A DNA stretch of 64,000 bases from Sphagnum compactum (taxonomy: Eukaryota > Bryophyta > Sphagnopsida > Sphagnales), in the NCBI GenBank assembly GCA_965153455.1, contig OZ234496.1:6147207-6211206 (forward strand), given 5' to 3'. Made by a program: the position numbers and the translations under genes. This document shows positions 26,470 through 39,400 of the stretch, one piece after another. The notes beneath the pieces were generated by a model. The model saw only the letters and a list, made by a program, of their open reading frames with translations. It did no database searches and was not told where the DNA came from. Positions within the stretch are counted from its first letter, which is position 1, and each line of letters begins with the position of its first letter.

Positions 26470-27900
26470 CACTTGAAGGTCCCCTAGAACATCAACAAGG
26501 ACAAGGCTCACCTTGCCATCAAGGGTTGCTTATAGAAGGGTAGAGGACGAAATTAAAAAATTAATTTTCGACTACAAGGAATGAAGGATGTTTGGGAGGG
26601 ATAGAAAATGTATTAAGGAGGGAGTAACTTGGCAGATAACTTCCAAAATCCTATCGAATTTTTAAAGCCACTTCCTGGTCTTTTGCCTATGTGAGGCAAT
26701 GGTTGGCCAAGAGAATGGAAAAGTAATGCATTATCATCCAACTAACCTATTGGATGAAATTGCATTAAGAATAGGCCGAAGGGGGTGTAATGGTGAAGAA
26801 AAGGCACCACCACCCTAAAAGAACCTTGAGGAGGAGTGACTTGTTCAGGAGGAACAAAGCCACTAGAGGGAGGAGTACTCCCATGCAAAGGAACCTCAAC
26901 ATATTCCACCCTAGTGTCCTTAGTATCTCTAACTTGCTCCTTCCCCTGCTTTTTATTTTTTTGACGACACCAACAGGATAGATAGAAACTCGGGTTCAAT
27001 TTTTTTGCAAAAGACAATTTCTAACAAAGGTGTGTAGTCCTTGGGGCAGTCAAAGCACCCACAATCCAAGAGGTGTGAAGATGACCAATCCATGAGAAGG
27101 TTTTTGCAAAACTCATTATTTTGTAGAGTTCAAAATTCATTGTAATGTTCAAGCAACAATAATTGAGAACATTGAACATTACATTGCAATAGAAGAGAGA
27201 AACAGAAGGAGCAATACAAGACTTCAAATGAATGATATGAGTTAAAAAATTACTTGTTCAAGTCTGTCATAGCTATCAGAAGTTCAACTAGCCCATGAGA
27301 GGTGTCCAATAAAATGGAGTCCATTGAGATATGCCATAAGGCATCATCATCATGGACACAATGAAACATCCAGGCTTATAACATCTGGTTGCCATCCCAC
27401 ATGAAGAACATGCGTCTAGAGAGAAATTTGAGATCAAGGTCTACTAAGAAGAAGTCTTCAAACCTCTGGTTTTTTGCATGCCAATGGTAATTCCAACCGG
27501 CCTCGTGATCATACACAAACTCCTCTTATCCTTCCAGTTCAATGGGGACACATAGAAGACCTTGTCTTTCTTTTGGTATTTAGAGTGGAAAACATGCTTA
27601 ATTTTTAGAACATCAATTTTCAAAGTTAGGTGGACTATAGGCATTAATATCATCCTTCAAAGTGGGATGTTCATTTTGGCCTTACACTTGGGAAGGATCT
27701 TATGCTTTTGCAAAATCTTTGTAGTGTTGATCTTATTCATTTGGACAACTTGGATTATCCTATCAACAGACAAGTTGTCCAAGGTCTGCAAACCTCCAAA
27801 AACCTATAAACCTTAAATTGAAGACAAGAAGGAATTGACAATAAAAAAGAAAAATTAAAAAACAAACATCCATTAAAGTCAAATCATACCTATCTATTGT
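26470..27900 (-). pseudogene. Decayed minus-strand coding relic, family unknown
   Basis: The minus strand carries broken open frames, for example 27653-27444 (KDKVFYVSPLNWKDKR) and 27017-26742 (Pro-rich, VPPEQVTPPQGSF), separated by stops and frame changes. Composition and continuity suggest an old gene or transposon ORF; no family was recognised. Confidence 0.3.
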
Positions 27901-28059
27901 CCATAATTGCAAGTTGTGCTCCTTCTAAACCCTACAAAACTAGATATAAAAAATTAAGACAACCTTATTTCCAGCATATTCCAAATTTGACCTTGAGCAA
28001 CATTGGTTTATTCATGAAATTTGAAAACAAAGTAGAAGTTCGTGTGTTTTCCAATAAAT

Positions 28060-29950
28060 GTCAAGCAACTCTTAGTGTCAAAATTTGTTCGCTTTAAAAG
28101 AAAAACAAAAGAACCTGATTTGCTACTCATGTCCAACTTAAAACACAAGTTGCAAATCAATTTTTTTAACACAAAAGTTAAGCAACTCTCGACGTCGAGA
28201 GTTGTTTGGCTTAGGCCGAAAAGTTACAGCTTGAGAATTTTTCCTGCATCGTCAAGCAACTTTCAACGCTGAGAGTTGCCCGCCATTGAGCTTGACCTTT
28301 TTTGTTGTGAATCTGTAGAAACCCTAAAAAAAACAAAAAACAAAAGAAAGAACCCCGGTTTTTCATGGCAATTGATGCCAACTTTCGGTGCCAAAAGTTT
28401 GCATTGATGGCCATGAGGAACCGAGTTGTAGCTTGGGTTCCCCTTCTCCATTGAGCTCGACCTTCCTTGCTATGGGAATATGAACTACAAAGTTGTAATT
28501 CAGATTTTCGCAACACGGCTATAAAGAAAACAAAAAAAACCAAAAAGCCAAGAATTAAAAATTATAATTAATTAATTAATTAAAAATAAAAAAATTCAGT
28601 TCTTCATGGCCATCGATGTTAATTCTTAGCGTCAAGAGTTGACATAAATGGCCATGAAGAACCCAAGCTGCAGCTTGGGTTCCCCTTCTCCATCACTAAG
28701 CTTAGCGATGGAGGAAACGCCAAGCTTGAATAAGCCATGCATTTTTGTGCAATTGACTTCAATTTCGGCCTTTTCTGTTGTAAGAATCCAAGTTGTAGTT
28801 TGAATACTCGTAATGAGTTTGTAGAGAAAAAACAAAAAAAAGAACCTTGGTTTTTCATGGCCTTCAACATTAACTCTTGGTGCCAAAAGTTAATGTTGAT
28901 GGCCATGATAAACTTGAATTGTAGTTTGGGTCCAAGTTTAGACTTGAGCTGTAGTTCGGGTTCCCCTTTTCCATTGTTGAACTTAGTGATGGAGAAAAGG
29001 TTGAGCTTGAGCTTGGCCTTTCTTGCTACGAGAATTCGAGCTACAACTCGAATACCCACAACAGGGTTGCAAAGAAAAAACAACAAAAAAAAGAACTTTC
29101 ATTCTTCATGGCCACACCAACTCTTGACGCCGAGAGTTAGTGTCGATGGCCATGAATAACTCAAGTTGTAGCTCGAGTTCCCCTTTTCCATCATCGAGCT
29201 CGATAATGGAGAAACGACTGAGTTCAAGTTTAGCCTTTTTTGTTGTGGGAATCTGAATTGCAGTTTGGATTCCCATAATAGAGTTGCAAGAAAAAACCCA
29301 AAAAAAATGCACAAAAAAACGGCCAAGTTTGAGTTGGGTTGTGCAAAAACTTGCATGACCAAGCTCAAGCTTAGTCTTTTTTGCTACGAAAACCTGAGTT
29401 ACAATTTGGATGTTCCCAATGGAGCTACAGTTTAACAAGTTTAAAAAATGCAAAAAAAAAAAACAAAAAAAAATGGTCGAGCTTGAATTCAACCTTGCAT
29501 TTTTTGCTACAAGAATCTAAATTACAGCTTGGATTCCCATAGTGGAACGACAAAGAAAAAAAGAAAAAAAGAACCTCGATTCTTCATGGCCATTGACACC
29601 AATATTCGACACCAAAAGTTGGTGCGATGGCCATGAAGAACCCAAATTACAACTCATATTTAAGTTCAAATGTGAGTTGCCATTCAAGTTCCCCTTTTGC
29701 ATCGCCTAGTTTGGCAATGGAGATACGACCAAGCTTGGACTCATCTGCACATTTTTACATTGGTGAACTCAAGCATGGCCTTTATTGTTGCAAAAATGTA
29801 AGTTGTAGCTTGAATTCCTACAACAAAGTTGTAGCAAAAAAGAAAAAGAAAAAAAATAATAATAATGACCAAAGATTTTTTTTGCCCCAAAAATCTGAGT
29901 TCATGTTTGGATTTTTGTGGCAACTTCAACTCAAAAAGAAAAAAACATGA
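28060..29950. repeat. Tandem array of ~245-bp units, each with a near-palindrome
   Basis: Units of roughly 240-250 bp repeat imperfectly (clearest starts near 28605, 28856 and 29108, each at TTCATGGCC). Each has a near-palindromic core of the form CAACTYTYGRCRYCRARAGTTG, a GCCATGAAGAAC block, a segment ending TTCCCCTTYTCCAT, and an A-rich tail of AAAACAAAAAA type. Cores lie at about 28068, 28183, 28257, 28378, 28618, 28868, 29110 and 29600. The one at 28183-28204 is a perfect 22-bp palindrome centred on GACGTC. Open frames here are by-products of the repeats. Confidence 0.8.
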
Positions 29951-32236
29951 AAAAAGAACATAAAAAGAAAAAAGAAAAACTTAAAGGAAAACATACCTTG
30001 AGCTTAGATGTTTCTTCTTGAATGGACTCCAAGACTCTTGAGCTTTCTTCCCTCTTTTCCTTTTTTTTCATAAAACAAATCACAAAGGAAGTCACTCTCT
30101 ATGAACCTCCCCTTATAAAAAAATTTCATTAGGTAGTTGCCTAAAAAGGAAAAATTACTTCTCCGCCTGTTTTACTAAACTGTTAACACTCAAGAGCTTT
30201 GTGCTCTCGCCTTGGCCTCTTCTGGAGGTTTCTACTCCAACTTTCTACAGGGTGAAACAAGTGCATTCTTCATAACTTAAGTCCATAGACAAAACAAACA
30301 TATTTTCTACATAATGAACAATTCTCTACATGCACAAACTATTTTGCTAGGTGTACCTCCTTTTCCATTTCTTAGGAGAAATCTATTAGTTGTTTCCCCT
30401 CGAACTCCTCAATTTCCTTCAAAATGATAAATGTTTGAAAATATTAGGACATACAATATTCTACATTTGTCTCTTCTTGCAATCAAATCTGAAATGGCAA
30501 TGGGTCCCTCACCTACTACCTTTGAATCCTAAGAGCAAGTCCCCATGTCTTCTTTGGTGCCATTGTGCTTCCACGTCTTGTTGGCGTCTAGTTGTGTCCT
30601 CATTTACATCTTTTCTTCTTTGAAATCCCTCTATGGTCTTTATATTTTTTTTTGCATCTCACAAAAAAATTGTTCCCCTCATTCTGTAAGATATTTATCT
30701 CTTCTAAAATTTCATACATGTTTGTTAGAAGTTTTTATGATTTATAATGTGCTTTCTTTTGAAATGATTTGGTGCCAAAACTGTCCTAACCTTTTCATCA
30801 TTTAACAGTCTCCGCAATCCATTCATTTTTCCCACTTGATTGGCTCCTGCATAAACTACCTCCAATAGTCAAAATTATATGGGGCTATAGTAATTATTAC
30901 ATATGCATCTAATTGTCAAATTACTTTCTTATTTTCACTAACAAACTCTCCCATAACATTTTTGTTAGTAATGCCATGTATTTCTTGGGTTTATTTTCCA
31001 TCCATTTTTGAACCTTCTCCCACTTTAAACTTGGTAGCGGTGTTGTTTGTAATTTCATTCAAGACCATATGAGCAAGTGCCAAATAGGTCATAATCCATT
31101 TGGGTTTTCAAGCCTTTTAGATTTTTTCAGAAATCTAAGTTGAAATTCAAAACTTGCCTTACATGATGACTTGTTGCGATGGATTTTTTTTGGCATCACA
31201 TTACATTCATCCATGCAATTGACATCACTACTCTTCCACATTGTTGCCCTCAACAAATTAGTAATTTTCCTTTTTTGTTTGGGAATTAGGGTTTAGGGTT
31301 TGGATCTTTTGGGTGGGAATCTTCATAATATAATCTTGACTCCTCATTGACTATATAGCGTACCCTTCCTTTCAACAAATACAACCTTGCGCTCTATCCA
31401 ATACTTTTGTGGTCATAAATGATCTTTTCCATTTTTCCATATTTGAAAATGTGGCCAAAAAAATGACAAAGATACAAATTCCTTTATATTGATATTTAAT
31501 CATTTTTTAATTCTTTGCACTAGATTTGATTAACGAATTTTATCATGCACGAATCACTTCATTTTTGCACGTTCAACCTCCATGCTTGAAAGCTGCAAGG
31601 AAATACTCTACCACATTCACTTTTAGGTTTTTGGAATCTTGATATTAGTCTCACCGACTACTTGCAACTTATATCATTGTACCTTGTCTATTATTGTTCT
31701 AAAAGTATATCCTTTCCATCATGTACATCCTCTTCCACTTGTCATCATATTAACTCTGAATTTGCCATGTTTCATTTTTCAAACTGCTAATTGGTGCTTC
31801 TCTACCCATAGCCTTCAACAACCCACAATTAATTGACTCGCACTTTTACCTCCCCCATGCCCTCATTAATTAGGTTTCTAGAGGTTTCCCCTCTATTTGG
31901 TTGATTTTTTTATTTGAAGTCATTATCTAGCTCATGTTTTTCTCATGTTCAGGTTACCCTATTTGTTTTCTTGTTTCAACATGTTATGTTAACTTGCTCT
32001 TTTAACTTATGATTAACTTGCTTGGTCATGCTTGAGCATCAAAACTAATATAAAAAACAATTTTGGTTTTAGTTTTAGGAAGGTTCATTGTTTGGAACAT
32101 TTGCGCTGTGTCGAAACAAATTGCGACTACTTAGTCCATTCTGGGGTTTACAATGAGATTACCTAGGTTGGAGAATCAACCCTAGTGTCGTCAAAAGGGT
32201 AGGTCCCTCTTGGACCTCCAATTTGTCCTTCACTTG
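29951..32236. other. AT-rich intergenic DNA, no gene recognised
   Basis: Only short chance frames. A short telomere-like stretch (TTAGGGTTTAGGGTTT) occurs near 31287. No element boundaries were found. Confidence 0.55.
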
Positions 32237-32977
32237 AAAATTCCATAATTCCTCGCCTTCCTGTGTCAACACTTATAAAGGTCATATTTATTACATTGTC
32301 CATAAACTCCAGTTTGTTTCAAGACCTGCAATTAACCTTGGTGTGTATCTTCACCCTATTGCAGATGTTAAGTGTAAAAAGACTATGGACGAGAGTAAGA
32401 AGTTGATAGAAGAGGAGGTTAACCGAATGTTTGATGCCAAAATATCTGCCATTTCTTTGAGTGCCAGCAAATACTTCCTTGCCAAACATTTGTTCATTGA
32501 TAACGGTGACAACAATTGCGAGGTTCTCAAGGGTAATCAACTCGAAGAAATTCAAGACAAATTCATTGTTTTGAGCTCACTGAATGTACGTAACCTTGTT
32601 GTTTCATTCAAGCATCGCTCGGGTGGAGGTTACATTGACAATATCCTTGAGTTGAAATCCAAAGGTCGTTACAATTTTATCTAGGAACGTTGCTTCCCAA
32701 GCCAAATGTCTAATCAAAAGGTTTTTTTTTTCAAGATGTCCATCAACGAATTGGGAGCAGAGTTGGGCTTATTGCACGAATGTAGCCTAGGGGTGATTTG
32801 GAGAATTCAGGGATCATGTTTGACCATGTGAAGCCAGTCGCTGGTTGTTGGACAACGATGGCCTATCATGTTTATGATTCAAGATATTGCAAAGTCATGA
32901 CCACTGTAATTTGTGACATGTAATCTGAAGACATAAAAGCATAACAGATCATGTGGACAAAAGCGCAACGACATAAT
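32237..32977 (+). pseudogene. Coding relic interrupted by the CACTA insertion
   Basis: An open frame runs without stops from about 32237 to the TAG at 32682-32684 (about 148 codons, no clear start Met), including KKLIEEEVNRMFDAKISA. In another frame, 32800-32977 reads as continuous coding (HVKPVAGCWTTMAYHVYDS and onward) with TAA codons where CAA would fit. The right-hand piece may resume after the CACTA element at 46641. I do not recognise the family; it looks like an old transposon-related ORF. Confidence 0.4.
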
Positions 32978-32991
32978 CACTACTAAAAATT
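32978..32991 (+). repeat. Left terminal inverted repeat of the CACTA element
   Basis: CACTACTAAAAATT, matching the right end at 13 of 14 positions, directly preceded by the AAT target duplication. Confidence 0.92.
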
Positions 32992-33014
32992 CTGTCATAT
33001 ATAACCACACCACA

Positions 33015-33204
33015 TGCAACTGGGATGCAACTGCCTGTCGCATGCAACTGTTTTTGCAACTATGTGCCCTTTTTGGGTGTGTATGCAACTATGGTGCAAC
33101 TATAATCGCCTTCATCCCAACCTTTGGATGAGTTCTGTGATATATCACCGTATATATTTGATATATCATCGTATATCATTGATATGTATATACTCATAGT
33201 TGCA
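33015..33204. repeat. Left subterminal TGCAACT motif array
   Basis: Six direct copies of TGCAACT lie at 33015, 33026, 33043, 33055, 33084 and 33095, with an inverted copy at 33198. Subterminal short-motif arrays are the binding sites of TNPA proteins in En/Spm (family knowledge), so these are the likely binding sites of the protein encoded inside the element. Confidence 0.85.
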
Positions 33205-33453
33205 TGTGCAACCAAAATATGCTAACTATGGTCTTTTGGTAAGCTAGGTACACATTTTTTTTAGGCATGTCTAGGATTAGGGTTACCTACAAATGACAAT
33301 CCCATTGATAAGGTTTAGGATATAGGTGAAAAATAACCTAATCTATTTTGCCACACCTAAAATAATGTATCTATCCCCAACTTTTAGTAGCTTGCTCCAC
33401 AAACATTTAGAAGACAATTTACAACTGAAGATATCAATTTTACTTAGGCACAG

Positions 33454-33684
33454 ATAGATGGATATCTGAGAAGAAATGGTGGGCTTCAACAACTTGCAGG
33501 TTTTATAGTGAATTCACGGAGGTGCTTTGAATATATTGAGCAAGTATTATGGCCTCGTGAAGACCTAAAGAGATACGAGGTGTTGAGAGGTATATCTTTG
33601 CACACTATTCGAATTTCCCACTACACGATTTCCCTTTTGGAGTTGCATGCAAGAGAAGTTGTAAAGATTTTTCTCATCTTTTAA
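33454..33684 (+). CDS. Unrecognised open frame inside the CACTA element
   Basis: Seventy-six codons without a stop after a CAG that could be a splice acceptor; the peptide includes RRNGGLQQLAGFIVNSRR and LLELHAREVVKI and ends at TAA. Composition looks protein-like, but no family or start codon is evident. It could be a captured exon or a non-coding 5' part of the transposon gene. Confidence 0.25.
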   Translation: MDGYLRRNGGLQQLAGFIVNSRRCFEYIEQVLWPREDLKRYEVLRGISLHTIRISHYTISLLELHAREVVKIFLIF

Positions 33685-34908
33685 GTAACTGCAAATTTGG
33701 ACTCTCAAGTTGTGTGGATTTTAAGTTATGTAGCTCTTCTCCTTAGATTGTCTGATCTTCTTCTGTTTCAGGTTTTGTTGAGCTTTGCTTTCTTCTTGGG
33801 TTTTTGGTTTTCCCCTTCTCTTTTAGGTTTTGTTCAGCCATGCAGCACGATGGCTGAGTTAGTCCATTACTGCCAAACGTTTCTTCTGATAGAATGTTAG
33901 TACACTGGCTAACGTTTGACCTTAACCTCCACCTATTACTAGGAGCTGATGAAGGCAATGGGGATGTTCTGGTAGGTGTTCAATTCCATACATGTTGCTA
34001 TTGAAGGTACTTGAACATGCATATGAACAGCCATTGTTGTTCAAACTGCTCGTCAGTTTTGGTTTTGGTCTTGTTTTTCTCATTTCTTAGGCTTGGTGTT
34101 CTTCGTTCATGCCGCTATTGGTTGCTGTCATGTTATCAAATTTGAAAATTTGAAATGTCGATAGCTAAATTTCAGTGGATTTTCTTCATTTGCCATCTTT
34201 AGAATTAAGCACGAAATTTAGTACTGAATTGGTAGCACTCTTGGTTTGAGGCAACAATCAGCCATTCTAACTGACTACTGTTTATGGAAATTGGAGAGCT
34301 TTTGACTTAGTTAAATGCATTGCAATACTTTGAGAGCCCCTTCAAATACTGTGAATCCATGCTAAACAATCTAATCAACCTTTTTTTTGCCTCCCTGGTC
34401 CTGAAATGCAGTTGCAAAGAAGGAAGGGTATTCATGAAGCTGAGCAGGTTTGGCTCAGGCTACTTTTTTTGGCTGCACATGCTACCCTACCTGTTCTAAA
34501 CCTTCCTTCAACAAGGCACAAGCAATATCTGTTTTAACAAAGAGAAATAGGCATGCTTTCAGCTGAAAGTTGAAAGTTTATTATACCTTGATATTGGGTG
34601 ATAGCTGGGAAAAGTAGAGGTTTGTGTTTTTGCAAAGTTTATTTTCCTTGACAATTGTTGGTTGCTGCTTTGAGGTAATGTCCCTTGCTTTATAGAATTG
34701 TTGTAGAGTAGTTTGGCAAGGCTTGAGAAGGGCCTGAGGTCTGACCCAGCTGCCAGACTAGTGTGTGGCTATGTTTTCTATTTTGTTGGTCCCATGAAGC
34801 CTGCAACAAACCTAAGACTCCTACTGTGTTCCATCCACTATTTGAAGTTGATGTTGCACCTAAGTGCTTGTTCTGCAGTATTTAATAGATATTTCTGGTG
34901 GATTGCAG
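33685..34908. other. Non-coding CACTA interior before the GH3 fragment
   Basis: T-rich sequence with short chance frames. The stretch just before 34909 behaves as the intron preceding the captured GH3 exon (it ends in ATTGCAG). Confidence 0.45.
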
Positions 34909-35240
34909 GTAATGGTGCCCTATATGTACGAACAGTTCATCAGCAACTTGACATATGAGGTCAAAAGCGGGAACATCCCAGTGTCACAGAGTGATGATGT
35001 TGTTGCCAGAATTCTTCTGGTCAAATTTGAAACAGGTCTCTTTGAGGACCCTTATGCCAACAAGGGGCTTAAATCATTTATTGGCCAGCAAGTAATCACC
35101 TGCCCTCATGATTCATGAATTCAAGGAATTGCAATAGTTTGTACTTATGCCCAACATTGGTCCACAATTGCTTAACCTTATCGTTGGAGTATGCAGAAGC
35201 ACATAGATCATTAGCCCGTGAAGTAGTTAGAAGCAATAGC
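34909..35240 (+). pseudogene. Captured fragment of a GH3 beta-glucosidase/exohydrolase gene
   Basis: Exon 34909-35091 (61 codons, no stop) gives VMVPYMYEQFISNLTYEVKS ... DDVVARILLVKFETGLFEDP, which matches the middle of plant family 3 beta-D-glucan exohydrolases. It is bounded by ATTGCAG and a GTAATC donor. After a 105-bp intron a second piece from 35197 gives AHRSLAREVVR, the next conserved block, but one base is out of phase, and similarity fades by about 35240. So roughly 75 of some 600 residues remain; the catalytic nucleophile and acid/base regions are absent. Keeping exon boundaries means genomic DNA, not mRNA, was captured. It lies upstream of, and on the same strand as, the TNPA-like gene. 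Confidence 0.82.
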
Positions 35241-35658
35241 CTCTCTCATATAACCAAACAATCTCCAAGCTTACGGAAGCTACCATGGTGGAGAAAGGCA
35301 GAGAAAGAGATGGGAATAAGGATTTGGGAAAGTTTGCTGTACCAAGAGACTTCAGTGGAACATATTGTGAAGCAGAACGTCCAAACAAATTTTAGAACAA
35401 AGTCAAAGGACATCTTCTGCTTTGCCATAGACCAGCTCATAAGACTTCTTTCTTGCTTTCTCTCTGATGAGTAATTCAAGCTTGCTGTGAAAATGTCATT
35501 CACATAGTGTCTGTCAACCTGTACACAGAAGCTCCTTTTTGTGCAATCAATATTGCTCTTCACTGAGGACCATACAATCAAAATTTGAGTTGACACAAAG
35601 GCTGAACTGCTAATGCAATTCTTTGTGCAACAAGATGCCATAATGTAGCAAAGAAGGA

Positions 35659-35782
35659 TGTGACCATCAGGAGCTCAGATATTGAAAACTGCAAATAAGA
35701 AAATGTGACCATCAGGAGCTCATATACTGAAAACTGCAAACAAGAAAATGTGACCATTAGGAGCTCATGTATTGAAAACAGT
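35659..35782. repeat. 45-bp tandem repeat, about 2.8 copies
   Basis: The unit starts TGTGACCATCAGGAGCTC and ends in CTGCAAAYAAGAAAA. Because 45 bp is 15 codons, the minus strand reads through it as a repeated 15-residue peptide (ELLMVTFS core, frame 35823-35578). This is most likely a by-product, not a protein. Confidence 0.9.
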
Positions 35783-36458
35783 ATGTAGAGCTGAGCAAAC
35801 CGGAACATCAATGCACATATCATGATGAAGTGTTATGCGCATATGCACTTTCTTGCAGAAACTTTCAAAGGATTGCATTTGAAGATGTGCAGGTGCAAGA
35901 GTATAATGCAGGGAAACAAAATTTGAAAGGGAAGATGAAAGAAACTTTCACCATGGGTGGGTGGCTACTACTACTCTTTGAAATCATCCTTGTCATTTGC
36001 CGGAACCGGTCTGTTTCTCCAATTTATTTGCCAAGTACTGATTTTTGAACTAGCTCTAAACTCACACATTTCATATACTGATGAACTACAAACTGCTACA
36101 AACTGCATGAACTTTACAGACTGAAAAATCAGAAGTATCAGCCTAATGTGCAAAACATGTTCCTTGTTAGGCTCCTATTCACACCCTTGTAAAGAAATAA
36201 AATTGGTTGCAACTATCTAAAAGGTACCCCATAATAAATGAGGGTTTGTACTACACTGGGGAATTTGCAGCTACTAAATGCTTGTGTGTGGGCTCAACAT
36301 GTTCAAGTTCAAACTGCAAAGGTTGTCAGGCTTTCCCTAAAAACCAACTTTTATAGACTTGGAAGAATAGAAGCATTGGGGAGGCTTGTGGCATACCATA
36401 ACAATTAGCACTTCTAAGGCAAGACCAACATAAGGCTAGTTGTTTGAGTAAGGTACAG

Positions 36459-39400
36459 ATGGAGCGTGACGAAAATGCAGTCATCAGTGATGCTGATGGT
36501 ACAGTGGGTCACGATTCAGGAACGGTGGATGCTGATCTCGAAGAAACAACGTTAAACCCCTACATTTTAGCACGTAACAGGCGCGTTGCTCAACTCAAGC
36601 TACGACTTGCAGAAGTTGAAGGAAGCGCACAAGAATTGTGAGTTCTTCTTAGACTTGTCTTCACATGCATAAATGGAGAGGACCATATAGAATTCAGTAA
36701 TGGATCGTGCAATCTCCATTGCCTGCACTGTATGAAAGAGTTTGGAAGTCCGACTATGTGCGTGAGTTTTGTGTATACGCAAATAGTTTGAACACGCTTC
36801 AATAATCTTTGTTCTAGTGTTAGGTTGTAGCTACTCTCCAAATTCCAATCTATTCTAAATTTTTCATGGGGTTAGGGTTTAGGGTTTGAAATCGATGTGT
36901 TCGGTGCTACCATGAAATAGGGTTCCTGGTGATCATTTACTACATGCATAGCTTAAAATTAGGTTTGTATGCTAGTTAGTGGTCATGTGCTTATTGAGAC
37001 AGTCTTAGTCCAAACTAATTACTCCTTTGCTGTATTTTGGAAACACTCGGTCACTTGGCAGTCGTCACTTCATGGACTCAGCAACCATGCAAGGGAGGAA
37101 GAAGACAAATAAGAAGTCCACCCAAAAGGTGGTGGATGGGAGAACACTTGGACACCAAAGCAAGAAGAGGAGCACTAGGAATGCTGGAAAACCACATCGT
37201 CATGTGGTGGAAGAGGAAGGGTCCTCGACATCAGCAGCATCTAGTGAACGCGACACTTCATGTAGCAGCGACTACAACTCAAAAGCAGAGGAGTCAGAAG
37301 GTTCTGAGCTGCCAGTTGCATCTTCAGTTATGAAGGAACAGAATAAGGCACCTAGCAAATGGACCCCCACACCAAATGTAATGTACCCCTCCCCCCCCCA
37401 TCAAATATTGTTTCTGAGGTCCATTTTGATGTCAAAGATACTAAAAGTAACAACATTATTGAAGGCACAATATCTGTGAAATTTCTGACTGGTCCTATAT
37501 GAGCCTTGCTAGTCCGTATTGAGTTGAAGTTTATTCTAGCAAATGAAACTAAAGCAGAATAAAAACATGTAGGCAAGATCTACAACTTCACAGACAAACA
37601 AATTCTGGTAAAATGTTAACAAACATTAAAAAGACTCCCCCCCACAGGCTTTGTGACTCAGCCTAACTCTGTGCCCCGAGTTCCCTCCCTCTATGTCTAC
37701 TGTGTGTTTTTTTCTGCAATCTAGTACTATGTGATTTTGTGTCTTTTGCTGCAATTTTGGTGTCTGATTTTGGTAGCTTGGTATGTGATTTTTTTTTTTC
37801 TGGTGTGCAATTTTGTGTTTTCCTGCAGTCTGGTGTGTGATTTTGTGTTTTTTGATGCAATATCATGTGTGAATGATTATTTTTTCCAACAATCCAATCA
37901 TCCAAACGTCATGTTTTTGCTGCAGTAGTGTATTGTTTCCTTACAGATTCCTTAAAGATTTTTAGAGATTTTTTTTCTGGTTTATTTTTGACAGATGGAT
38001 TGTTTTGCTAGTGATCTGATCAACCACTCTCTTCCTTATCATCTGTGGACTTGGTGCACACCTGTTTTGCATTCACCATCTAGTTTGATATAACACAAAC
38101 AGAGACAAACAGAACTTTCTTCTCTTCTTTCTCTTCTGACATCATATCTAAACTGAATGCTGCATTTTATCCCCCTCCAAGATTCCTCAAGAAGCAGTGA
38201 CATTGGTCTTGACGTAGATGTATTATTGTCAAGATTGTGTTCCAACTGCACAAGCCACACTGTAAAGAGATGTGATGCTCTGTGGGCTTTTGTGCCTCAA
38301 GAATGTGAAGAAGTATAATTAATGATCCTAGAATTGTCTCCCTGATGAGTTTGCAAATCACTTTTTTCTTTAGGGATTGCGTGCTTGTCTTACGGTCCAA
38401 ATGCCCCGTTTGTTACAGGAGAACTGATATGTGCTTACTGGCTTTTAAACTGCACATTAGAGATAGCCACTTGTAGAACATCTAGTATTGTCTTGTGGGT
38501 TTACATGTTACAGCACATAAGCTCCATAAATTTGGAAATGGAAACATAAAATGGGGCCCAATTAAAAAGGTAATTGCCAATATTCATTTGTCTGTCTTCA
38601 ACATTAAGTCTCTCAACTATGATAGAAGGCTTAGGCAATAACACCTTAATTCTTCAACTAGCCTCTGTCCGTTTTCAGATAAGGGGGTAATTTATGTTAT
38701 TTACAGTGTCAATCATAGTAGAATGCTGAGTTTTCTCCTTCTGTTTTCGGTCTTGATGTTGGCCATGTATTAAGTGAGTGGAAGGCCAAAGTTCTTTTGT
38801 TTGTACAGAAGAGGACTCATGCTTCCTTACTGGTTCAAACCTCTTCTGACTCTTCTTTGTACAGAGGTTGAGGTTGCTAGTATTAAACATGGTGTAGAAA
38901 GGGATGGAGAACTCACAAGCCAATGATGGATCCAGTAGGTGTGCATTGGACCACTTCCGTATTCCAGACACATGGGTCTGTGGTGTTGTAGGGGTCTCGG
39001 TAGTACACTTTTTCTTGATTTCCTTTATCAAGATTGGAGATTTTTGCTTGAGCTTGTAATAGTTTCTTTAAATTCAGAGCTTGCAAAGTCTATCACTATT
39101 CTTGGAAATTATTGCCTTTATCCAGAGTGTCTTCAAGCTTTCAGTTAAGATCTAGAATTGTGCCCTTTTTGTTCATCAGAGTTTTTCTTTTGTATCAGGT
39201 TTTCTTTCATGTCCAGAAATAATCTTATAAATCTCCATGATTTCAGTAATGCAAATATGAAGTGGTTTTCTTTCAGAAATTTGCTGATCATGTTGTGTTC
39301 TGTAAAGGGTTAATTAAAGTCTCTCAACAGGCTTAGAAGGTTAAGGCAAAAGCACCTCAAACTTGTTGCCAAAATTTGTTCTGTTTCATATAGAGGTGTC

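Noticed and set aside
28211-29950. Many 60-155-codon frames on the minus strand
   Set aside because: They follow the 245-bp array period and A/T-rich tails and share repeat-derived peptides; not genes.
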